Below, piece by piece: positions 1 through 5,760 of a stretch of DNA of 6,907 nucleotides. Source of the DNA: Proteobacteria bacterium UBA1673 (GTDB lineage: Bacteria > Pseudomonadota > Gammaproteobacteria > Comchoanobacterales > Comchoanobacteraceae). Every line of letters starts with the position of its first letter. The stretch's first letter is position 1. Both the position numbers and the translations under genes were made by a program. The DNA lies in the NCBI GenBank assembly GCA_002320385.1, contig DCKN01000097.1, positions 1-6,907 of the forward strand. The letters run 5' to 3'. The notes under the pieces were generated by a model. That model had not been told where the DNA came from and ran no database searches. It worked only from the letters and a program-made list of their open reading frames with translations.

Positions 1-1
1 C

Positions 2-1759
2 ATCTGCCTCATATGGGCCATTGAGATGTCGTTACAACCACTGATTCTAAAAAAAATGATTGAAGCAATAAGTCTTTCACATACAGACGTTAGTCAATCC
101 GTAAGGCACTATTGGTTTTATAGTTATATTGCAATCACAATTTTATTATCATCCGTGCTCAGGATCTATCATTATTTAGCGCTGCACTTTTACCCACACA
201 TACGACAAATCATCATCACAAAAATACATGACCACCTGATGAATAAACATTCATTGGCATCACTAGAAAAACATCCTGGCGCATTGATTAAAGCAACACA
301 AGAACTAACATCACATATCGAAATTTGCTGTCAGATATGCATCGAAATGATCATACCCAGGGTACTGGCTCTATTCGGAGCCAATATAACGCTTTGCGTA
401 CTTTCTAGCCCAATTTATGCAGGGCTACTCACTTGTTGGACCACCATCTATTTAACCATAACATGGCAATTCATGCCCACAATCATGCATAACGCTGAGC
501 AACTATCATCACAACATCAAAAACTTTTCGGGTGGTTATCAGATACAATCGACAATCACACTATTATCATGAGCTATCATCAACAAGCATATGAACAATA
601 TCGATTAGCCAACATCTTGAATCAATACACCGATCAAGAACAAAAGTTATTAAAAGTAAAACTGAATGCATCGATTTACCAGAGCATCAATATGATTATA
701 TGTCTTAGCATTTTAATATGCATGCTATTGGCCAACACCAGTGGCAAGACAAACCCTGGAACAATTACCTTAGTCATCGGCATTACTCAAGCGTTCATGC
801 ATGCAACGCATTATCTTGGAACATGCTTAATCAATATAACAAAATCCATCAGCGTGTGTAATCACGCACTTGAATCACTTCAATTATCAGCTCACGAGAA
901 ACGTCGTGCTCATATGAACAAAATTATCACCCCAATCACTAAAACGAGTCATCAACAATATGCCGGAAACAATCGATATAAAAACAACGAGATAAACTTT
1001 AAAAGAACCAACACATTAGACATTAGTAACAACAATCAGGCATCAAAAAAGATCACAAGTGTTCCAAGGAGCAGAAGAAAAGCGCCCGATCCAAATTATG
1101 CCATACATGTTAACAACCTATATTATCAATCTAGTCAAAAAAATTTCAAAATACAAATTCCTCATCTCACAATCAAAACAGGCGAAAAAATTCTACTTGT
1201 CGGCGCATCAGGCAGCGGAAAGTCGACTCTAGCAAAACTCATTTCAAACCATTTTATCCCCACGCGGGGCCATATAAAAATCGGATCATTTAATAATAAA
1301 GAACCCAGGCAACGATATGATCATGTTTGCTACATACCACAGAAGCCAGCACTACTTAATCGGAGTATTTTCGATAATATTCGCCTGGGAAGAGATGACA
1401 GCACCAACGATGAGATTATTGAACTATGCCAAAAATGCCTCTGTCATGATTTCATAATGCGTCTTGATAACCAGTATCATACAATTATTGGTAACAGTGG
1501 CATGCAATTATCTTTAGGACAACAACAACGAATTATCCTAGCTCGATGTTTGTTAAGGCCAGCCCCTATCATAATCTTCGATGAAGCAACAGCACACCTC
1601 GATCATGACACTGAAGAAAAAATATTCAAAAACTTAACACCATTGATAGGCAATAAAACCTGCCTATATATTTCTCATCACCAGAAATACAATCGATATC
1701 GAGGAAGAATCATCACCATGACGCATGGCTCGATCACTAAGGATCGGGTACTAAAATGA
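2..1759 (+). CDS. ABC exporter half-transporter (fused permease and ATPase), 5' end outside window
   Basis: This is an inner-membrane ABC exporter with a transmembrane domain followed by an ATPase domain, expected to work as a dimer. The substrate cannot be told. The frame has no stop back to base 2, and the codons before the first ATG (base 26) encode hydrophobic residues that look like the first membrane helix, so the gene probably starts upstream. Counting from the ATG at 26, hydrophobic segments lie near residues 29-56, 110-147, 221-238 and 246-272. The ATPase domain begins near 358: Walker A GASGSGKST (393-401), Q-loop Gln439, signature LSLGQ (495-499), Walker B IIIFDE (515-520, catalytic Glu520), D-loop AHLD (523-526) and switch His551. 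All catalytic elements are intact. Oddly, the linker between the two domains (about 288-357) is roughly 50 residues longer than usual and rich in Lys, Arg and Asn. It ends in TGA; the next gene is 359 bases away, so no operon link downstream is evident. Confidence 0.93.
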   Translation: MCLIWAIEMSLQPLILKKMIEAISLSHTDVSQSVRHYWFYSYIAITILLSSVLRIYHYLALHFYPHIRQIIITKIHDHLMNKHSLASLEKHPGALIKATQELTSHIEICCQICIEMIIPRVLALFGANITLCVLSSPIYAGLLTCWTTIYLTITWQFMPTIMHNAEQLSSQHQKLFGWLSDTIDNHTIIMSYHQQAYEQYRLANILNQYTDQEQKLLKVKLNASIYQSINMIICLSILICMLLANTSGKTNPGTITLVIGITQAFMHATHYLGTCLINITKSISVCNHALESLQLSAHEKRRAHMNKIITPITKTSHQQYAGNNRYKNNEINFKRTNTLDISNNNQASKKITSVPRSRRKAPDPNYAIHVNNLYYQSSQKNFKIQIPHLTIKTGEKILLVGASGSGKSTLAKLISNHFIPTRGHIKIGSFNNKEPRQRYDHVCYIPQKPALLNRSIFDNIRLGRDDSTNDEIIELCQKCLCHDFIMRLDNQYHTIIGNSGMQLSLGQQQRIILARCLLRPAPIIIFDEATAHLDHDTEEKIFKNLTPLIGNKTCLYISHHQKYNRYRGRIITMTHGSITKDRVLK

Positions 1760-1839
1760 GCATCCTTCATTCAAATCCCGTCACTGCACAAGTATAAGAT
1801 CACGAACAAATCGGGAGACAGTTAAGGAACCAGACCCTA

Positions 1840-1868
1840 GATCAAGTGATCACTGATCAATATTTTTT
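1840..1868 (+). terminator. Weak candidate terminator of the ABC gene
   Basis: GATCA (1840-1844) can pair with TGATC (1854-1858), leaving a 9-base loop. The palindrome AGTGATCACT (1845-1854) offers an alternative fold. Four bases after the stem comes a run of six T (1863-1868). The stem is short and not GC-rich, and it lies about 80 bases past the stop codon, so it is a marginal intrinsic terminator at best. Confidence 0.25.
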
Positions 1869-2014
1869 CATCTAGACGACGGACTACTCGATGCGTGCTC
1901 GCGAATGCATGCAGATCTCGTAGAGCTTGATCACAGGATCAATCACAATTGTATAGTAGCTGCTGTCGAACATTTTGTATGTGGCCAAAGCATAGTTATA
2001 TTTTTTTTGTTATA

Positions 2015-2043
2015 TTGCACACCATGCGTTTACTTTTTACAAT
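2015..2043 (+). promoter_or_regulatory. Candidate sigma70-type promoter P1 of the CPBP protease gene
   Basis: The -35 element is TTGCAC (2015-2020), followed by a 17-base spacer and the -10 element TACAAT (2038-2043, five of six consensus bases). The -35 matches consensus poorly. The AT-rich tract directly upstream (1996-2014) could act as an UP element. Transcription would begin near 2050. Read by eye; no scoring was run. Confidence 0.4.
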
Positions 2044-2055
2044 AAACGTATCTAA

Positions 2056-2084
2056 TTGACTTTATTGATTTTTATTGATACAAT
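2056..2084 (+). promoter_or_regulatory. Candidate sigma70-type promoter P2 of the CPBP protease gene
   Basis: The -35 element TTGACT (2056-2061, five of six consensus bases), a 17-base spacer and the -10 element TACAAT (2079-2084, five of six) form the best promoter match in the window. Transcription would begin near 2091. This matters for the gene start: the in-frame TTG at 2056 is the -35 box and the in-frame ATG at 2083 overlaps the -10 box, so neither would be on a P2 transcript. The spacer is filled by two tandem copies of TTTATTGAT with a 10-base period. Confidence 0.5.
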
Positions 2085-2118
2085 GTTCTCTAAATTCAAT
2101 AATGTGCGAGAAAAAAAT

Positions 2119-3957
2119 ATGCAACAGCACGCTAGAGAAAGCCTAAGGAATTCCATTTTATCTAACACAAAAAAGCTCTTAGCAGACGTGCAGCAAGAGC
2201 TACAAGCAGAATGCAAAGATTTAGACGCGCTGGAGGCCTATAAAAAAACAGCTTCTTTTGAAGCTCAGTTTGAGCGTTTAAAAGATACATTTCATGAATC
2301 CCATGGCTACAAATCAGTTATGTGGTGCGTTCTATTCGATCTTGGTCGTATTTTCCGAAGAGTCATGGGATATCGCTATTCTGCGGAAGATCAACAATAT
2401 GATTATATTGCTATAGACAGGGTATTGATGAATGGCCAGAGCGATAAGGCTATACTAGAACATCAGGCAGCTATTGAGACTCAGGGGCTTTTAAATAAAG
2501 CCGGCGCAGGTATTAGAAAAATACAACAACAGCACATGCGTAAAATCAATAGAGCTCGATCATATCTACCTACTTCTAAGCTAGTAGGCTGTCTGGCAGG
2601 GATGTTCATTGGGTGGTGTTTGTGGTTTGCCGTCAGCGAAAGTCTCTTGATGTCGCTACTCATGTTGTCAGGCTACTGTGGTGCAGCTTTCCTACTTAGG
2701 TTCTCATACATTGAGGTCAAGCGTGTATTAATTTCAAGTCAAAAAATAGACGACAAGGATGCTCATCATGATCACGCCAGAGCTATAAGCACGCTATCGT
2801 ATTGGTCTTATTTGATATTGGAATATTTAGGAGACAATTTCGCACTAGGACTTTTAGGCTTCATTGGGGCGCTCGCAACACTCGCAATCATTCCAAACCT
2901 CAGCATAGCTGTCGCGGTGATGTTTGTCATTGCGCTAATTTTGGATGATGATTATAGCGCCTCAGACTTTGCTTCATTGGTGAACAGTATTTACTCTAGT
3001 ACAGCATATTACATTATCGCTGTTACGGAAGCTGTCTTATCACTAGAGCTATTTTATAGTTGGTCTACCGAGTTTTCTTGGGCTAGTATAAAGAATAAGA
3101 TAAGTCAGTGTAAAGTTGATTGGTGGCGTTTTGCGAGAGGGTTTGGCTATACGACTGCTGAGTATCTAGTGGCTTACGGTCCTATGCTCATGACACACCC
3201 TTGGACTGTGATTGCGTCGCAATGGTTTGTGCTAGCACTAATGAACGCAGTGGTGTTGGCAATGCAAACTTTGGCTGAGGAGATTAAGTTCCGCGGCCCA
3301 TTGATAGACAATCAACAAACAGCCAATGAAGTAATACTCAACGTGCTGGTCAGTGCAACAATTTTTGGCTGTGCACATATCAACAATCCTGAGTTTGACG
3401 TCATTGGTGAGAGCCCAATAGCACAAATTGCGCTATTGTTTGAGTATGTACTAAGCGGTTTGAGTTGGGGGATTAGCGCTTATTTAAGCGGCGGTCTAGA
3501 GCTAAGCTGGGGAATGCACTACGCCAACAACTTGCTGTTAACAACCTTGGTAGGCTATACTCCCTGTCCCACTGCTGCAATGCCGTTGATTACCATTGAT
3601 ATATCCAAAGATGCGCACCAGCCAAGTGCAGCAAGTATTTTTTCACCCAATACGCTTACGAGCTATGTCGGGATAAAGCTACTGATCGAGCTTGCTTCGT
3701 GGGCACCAATATACCTATGTGAGACGTTTTTTAGGCCTAAGTATTATGTGGAGCCGCTCGGTAATTTTGAAGCAGCATCGATGTTAGCGCCCAGTAAAGA
3801 GCATCCTGAGGTGTTGTCTGAGCGACCGCAAGCCGACGATCAAGAGAGTCAAAAGCCATCAGAGAAGATGTGGTCTCTGTTCGATATACCTCACCATGTT
3901 CGATGTGTGACAAATCGATGGTTCAGACAGTTAAGCCCTGCGATGAATACTACTTAG
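2119..3957 (+). CDS. Long-form CPBP (CAAX protease/ABI-like) intramembrane protease
   Basis: This 612-residue membrane protein carries the three motifs of the CPBP glutamic-type intramembrane protease family: EEIKFRG (Glu387, Glu388, Arg392), FGCAH (Phe416, His420) and HYANN (His467, Asn471). Family members cleave prenylated proteins or act in bacteriocin immunity and related roles; the substrate here is unknown. CPBP proteins are usually about 200-300 residues. Here about 330 residues precede the core: a charged, probably helical or coiled-coil stretch (1-145), hydrophobic segments near 154-195 and 240-275, and further ones near 288-312. A polar Glu/Pro-rich tail follows about 540. ATG 2119 was chosen because GAG lies 8 bases upstream and the better promoter overlaps the earlier starts. 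Those earlier starts, ATG 2083 and TTG 2056, would add 12 or 21 residues. The coding strand is richer in G than those of the neighbouring plus-strand genes. Confidence 0.85.
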   Translation: MQQHARESLRNSILSNTKKLLADVQQELQAECKDLDALEAYKKTASFEAQFERLKDTFHESHGYKSVMWCVLFDLGRIFRRVMGYRYSAEDQQYDYIAIDRVLMNGQSDKAILEHQAAIETQGLLNKAGAGIRKIQQQHMRKINRARSYLPTSKLVGCLAGMFIGWCLWFAVSESLLMSLLMLSGYCGAAFLLRFSYIEVKRVLISSQKIDDKDAHHDHARAISTLSYWSYLILEYLGDNFALGLLGFIGALATLAIIPNLSIAVAVMFVIALILDDDYSASDFASLVNSIYSSTAYYIIAVTEAVLSLELFYSWSTEFSWASIKNKISQCKVDWWRFARGFGYTTAEYLVAYGPMLMTHPWTVIASQWFVLALMNAVVLAMQTLAEEIKFRGPLIDNQQTANEVILNVLVSATIFGCAHINNPEFDVIGESPIAQIALLFEYVLSGLSWGISAYLSGGLELSWGMHYANNLLLTTLVGYTPCPTAAMPLITIDISKDAHQPSAASIFSPNTLTSYVGIKLLIELASWAPIYLCETFFRPKYYVEPLGNFEAASMLAPSKEHPEVLSERPQADDQESQKPSEKMWSLFDIPHHVRCVTNRWFRQLSPAMNTT

Positions 3958-4555
3958 TAAGATGCATATGCATATCTGGATGATCAGGTATCTTATGATG
4001 CATACAAATTAGCCTATAAGATTTATCAGTCGTGATCTTGGATAAATCACCATCGCAAAGCGAGAGAAACTCTGATTTACTCAAACGTTTCCAAGGAAGT
4101 GACTGAGTAAAAATGCCGTAGCGCACGACCAAATTGATTGTATCATCATCAATTAAGTCCATACTTGCCCGAAGTAACTCCCCCGTTTTCATTCGAATGA
4201 CCTTACCTTTAACCCACAAATGATCGCGTTTATGAACAAACCCCCACATTGGCACGCTACCGATAACCTCTTGATTCTTCTTAACACCGTGTTGGCCATC
4301 AATGGTGTGCGAACCACATCGTGAGCAGTAACGTTCCGGTAACGGTTGGCCAAGATGTACAAATCCTCCGACGACTTGACCAACCATCGTGTGATCTTCA
4401 CCTATCGTTAAATGCACCACAGAAGAAAGCATTTTCGTATCATGCTTACGCGTTAGCCAATAACCAGTCAATGGCGAAGTCTGGCTTGAAAATACCGGCG
4501 CCCACAGCCCAAGTGCGCAAATAGAAAGGACTAAACTGAGAAATTTCACTGACAT
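3950..4555 (-). CDS. Secreted DUF2147-family protein with His/Met-rich C-terminal tail
   Basis: This is a predicted exported protein of about 201 residues. A signal peptide covers roughly residues 1-23 (basic start, then a Leu/Val/Ala core). The body matches the DUF2147 pattern: TGYW near 30-33, a CSRCG pair (Cys77, Cys80), EVIG near 96, a W-x-K-G-K-V-I segment near 115-120 followed by TGELL, LVVRYGIF near 142-149, and a closing PWKRL near 154-158. DUF2147 has no established biochemical function. The protein is longer than usual members (about 130-150 residues) because of a tail whose last 18 residues hold five His, three Met and one Cys. Start choice is uncertain. ATG 4588 gives 212 residues but puts a second hydrophobic run ahead of the signal peptide. 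ATG 4555 is used here. GTG 4549 has a GGA 7 bases upstream and gives a classic MKFLS start. The gene is convergent with the protease gene, overlapping it by 8 bases. Confidence 0.75.
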   Translation of the reverse strand: MSVKFLSLVLSICALGLWAPVFSSQTSPLTGYWLTRKHDTKMLSSVVHLTIGEDHTMVGQVVGGFVHLGQPLPERYCSRCGSHTIDGQHGVKKNQEVIGSVPMWGFVHKRDHLWVKGKVIRMKTGELLRASMDLIDDDTINLVVRYGIFTQSLPWKRLSKSEFLSLCDGDLSKITTDKSYRLICMHHKIPDHPDMHMHLTK

Positions 4556-4619
4556 ATCCATAAATATTGATACGATTAATATTGGCATAATCTAAAGTCA
4601 TCAACAAGTCCATTGATTA

Positions 4620-4628
4620 ATTATTACA
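4620..4628 (-). promoter_or_regulatory. Candidate extended -10 promoter for the DUF2147 gene
   Basis: On the minus strand TGTAATAAT reads as an extended -10 element (TG, one base, then AATAAT with five of six consensus bases). No good -35 box is visible at the usual distance. Transcription would begin near 4613, leaving a leader of about 25 bases to ATG 4588 or about 58 bases to ATG 4555. Confidence 0.25.
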
Positions 4629-4785
4629 TGAACATCCACACAGAAAATTCACACGATATGAAGAAAGTCGATAGGTGATTGCACAAAAAAAGACACCATG
4701 GAAAATAGTGTATTGATTAAAAGTAAACATAGAGAAATAACTGGGTCTCCATTTCAAATCAATGCCAGAAAGCTAGGATTTTGTG

Positions 4786-4808
4786 TATAAAAAATCTATA
4801 ATCACACT
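4786..4808 (+). promoter_or_regulatory. -10 elements abutting the aldolase-like gene, implying a leaderless or near-leaderless transcript
   Basis: A perfect TATAAT lies at 4797-4802, and a TATAAA at 4786-4791. From the first, transcription would begin at about the A of the start codon (4809); from the second, about ten bases earlier. No recognisable -35 box stands 16-18 bases upstream of either. No Shine-Dalgarno sequence precedes the start codon. Confidence 0.4.
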
Positions 4809-5549
4809 ATGAGCAGCTCACACAACATACCAAGTGGCCATTTAACGGCAAAAACACAACTCGCCCAAGCTTATCAAATCATCGCTATGCTCAATCTCGA
4901 CGATCATACATACACGCATTTAAGTCACCGCGCTTGCGAGCAAACATTCTTTCTACAGCCGTTTGGCCTTAAATTTAGTGAAATCACAGCAGAGAAACTG
5001 CTCACCGTATCATTCGATGGCAAAATCCTCGAAGGCACAGAAGCAATCTACAACCCAACAGGTTATCAAACTCACGGAGCAATTTACCAAGCACGACCCG
5101 ATATCCAAGCCATCTTCCATTTACACACACCGAATATTGTTGCAGTCTCAGCACTAGAATGCGGCTTACTCCCCATTAGCCAATGGGCGCTACATTTTTA
5201 TGATCAGATCCACTATCATGATTATGATGCTTTGGTCACCAGTGCCAGTCAAGGTGAACAACTGGCGCAAGATCTGGGTGATAAGTTCATTCTTCTCATG
5301 CGTAATCATGGCGTACTCATTACTGGAAGGACCATTCAAGAAGCAATGTTCTACACCCACCACCTTGAATTAGCCTGTAAAACGCAATGTCTTGCACTGA
5401 GCATGCAACAACCTTTGATAACACCCAGTCAACACACCTGTGAAAAATCCGTCAACACCCTTTTGAATTTTGAAAAAGACTTAGGCAAAAGAGATTGGCA
5501 GGCATGGGTAAGACAACTCGAAAAACAGACTAACAAATCATCAATATAG
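4809..5549 (+). CDS. Class II aldolase/adducin-family protein
   Basis: This 246-residue cytoplasmic protein has the class II aldolase/adducin fold signature. Expected metal-ligand histidines are present: the HLH pair (His104, His106) after ARPDIQAIF, and His167 in the RNHGVLITG motif. The fuculose-phosphate aldolase catalytic Glu that precedes the HxH pair is not conserved; its place is taken by NPTGYQTH (82-89). The same replacement is typical of a broad proteobacterial subfamily whose substrate is unknown, so a named sugar-phosphate aldolase function is not justified. Length is normal for the family. ATG 4809 is the first possible start, because an in-frame TAA stands at 4788-4790 and the next Met (residue 27) lies inside the domain. 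No Shine-Dalgarno is visible. The gene is divergent from the DUF2147 gene, and inverted repeats rather than a co-transcribed gene follow it. Confidence 0.88.
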   Translation: MSSSHNIPSGHLTAKTQLAQAYQIIAMLNLDDHTYTHLSHRACEQTFFLQPFGLKFSEITAEKLLTVSFDGKILEGTEAIYNPTGYQTHGAIYQARPDIQAIFHLHTPNIVAVSALECGLLPISQWALHFYDQIHYHDYDALVTSASQGEQLAQDLGDKFILLMRNHGVLITGRTIQEAMFYTHHLELACKTQCLALSMQQPLITPSQHTCEKSVNTLLNFEKDLGKRDWQAWVRQLEKQTNKSSI

Positions 5550-5564
5550 TCATCATCGTATATC

Positions 5565-5603
5565 GCATTATGGCAATGCATGAACATAAATCCAAGCATT
5601 GCC
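5565..5603 (+). other. Hairpin with an alternative partner after the aldolase-like gene
   Basis: GGCAATGC (5572-5579) and GCATTGCC (5596-5603) form a perfect 8-base-pair stem with a 16-base loop, starting 22 bases after the stop codon. AATGC (5575-5579) can instead pair with GCATT at 5565-5569. No T-run follows, so this is not a standard intrinsic terminator. It could mark a transcript end or stabilise the 3' end. Confidence 0.4.
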
Positions 5604-5629
5604 CCACCCTGGAAAACCAGTCATCTATC

Positions 5630-5659
5630 CATGAGTCACAAAACTAACTACCACTCATG
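5630..5659 (+). repeat. Inverted repeat CATGAGT / ACTCATG
   Basis: CATGAGT (5630-5636) is followed, after 16 bases, by its exact reverse complement ACTCATG (5653-5659). Allowing one bulged C, the pairing extends by AT/AT on the outside. It lies between the aldolase-like and membrane-protein genes, about 100 bases before the latter. It could be an RNA hairpin or a split protein-binding site. Confidence 0.35.
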
Positions 5660-5709
5660 ATCGTCTAAATTAACCGTTTGTAAGCGTCAAGAAAAAATAA
5701 TAAAAAAAC

Positions 5710-5725
5710 TGACAAGATCTCGTCA
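5710..5725. promoter_or_regulatory. Near-palindromic possible operator upstream of the membrane-protein gene
   Basis: TGACAAGATCTCGTCA is symmetric in 14 of 16 positions: TGAC/GTCA outer arms, an AGATCT core and one mismatched pair. It ends 35 bases before the start codon, where a dimeric regulator could bind. No matching second copy was found in the window, so the role is conjecture. Confidence 0.25.
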
Positions 5726-5749
5726 AGGCACTATACCAAGGTTTTCAAT

Positions 5750-5753
5750 GGAG
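5750..5753 (+). promoter_or_regulatory. Shine-Dalgarno GGAG of the membrane-protein gene
   Basis: GGAG lies 7 bases before ATG 5761, fixing that start. It is the only strong ribosome binding site seen before any gene in this window. Confidence 0.8.
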
Positions 5754-5760
5754 AACGAAC

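Larger units (their letters stand above)
1760..2118. other. Long intergenic region, GATC-rich, with AT-rich promoter-proximal half
   Basis: No credible gene is seen here. The left part (1798-1940) holds seven GATC tetramers, and two more lie in the end of the ABC gene (1732, 1742). A perfect 10-base palindrome, AGTGATCACT, sits at 1845-1854, and a short T-run follows at 1863-1868. A locally GC-richer patch (about 1876-1925) encodes nothing longer than about ten codons. The right part is AT-rich: TTATATT occurs at 1996-2002 and 2010-2016 around a run of eight T, just upstream of the first promoter candidate. No convincing DnaA boxes were found by eye. Confidence 0.7.

Noticed and set aside
1770..1782. 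TTCAAATCCCGTC resembles the T-loop and 3' arm of a tRNA and could be a remnant attachment site.
   Set aside because: The matching 5' strand of the T-stem is absent, no tRNA body precedes it, and the only second copy on the other side of the protease gene is an 8-base match (4753-4760), which is not significant.
1775..1816. TCCCG (1776-1780) and CGGGA (1812-1816) as a terminator stem after the ABC gene.
   Set aside because: The stem is only 5 pairs with a loop over 30 bases and no T-run follows. The pairing is not even perfect, as the bases read ATCCCG and CGGGAG.
4321..4524. A 67-codon frame on the plus strand, opposite the DUF2147 gene.
   Set aside because: It lies wholly inside a gene with a clear signal peptide and family pattern on the other strand. 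Its translation has no domain features.
4612..4720. ATTGATTAA occurs twice, exactly 100 bases apart, in the divergent promoter gap.
   Set aside because: A third copy lies inside the ABC gene (283-291), so this AT-rich 9-mer is likely to recur by chance.
4698..4790. A 30-codon open frame (MENSVLIK...) in the same frame just upstream of the aldolase-like gene.
   Set aside because: It has no Shine-Dalgarno and no recognised similarity, its length is expected by chance, and the best promoter for the downstream gene lies after it.
5678..5706. TTGTAA followed after 17 bases by TAAAAA as a promoter for the membrane-protein gene.
   Set aside because: Both hexamers match consensus weakly, in an A-rich tract where such matches are expected by chance.
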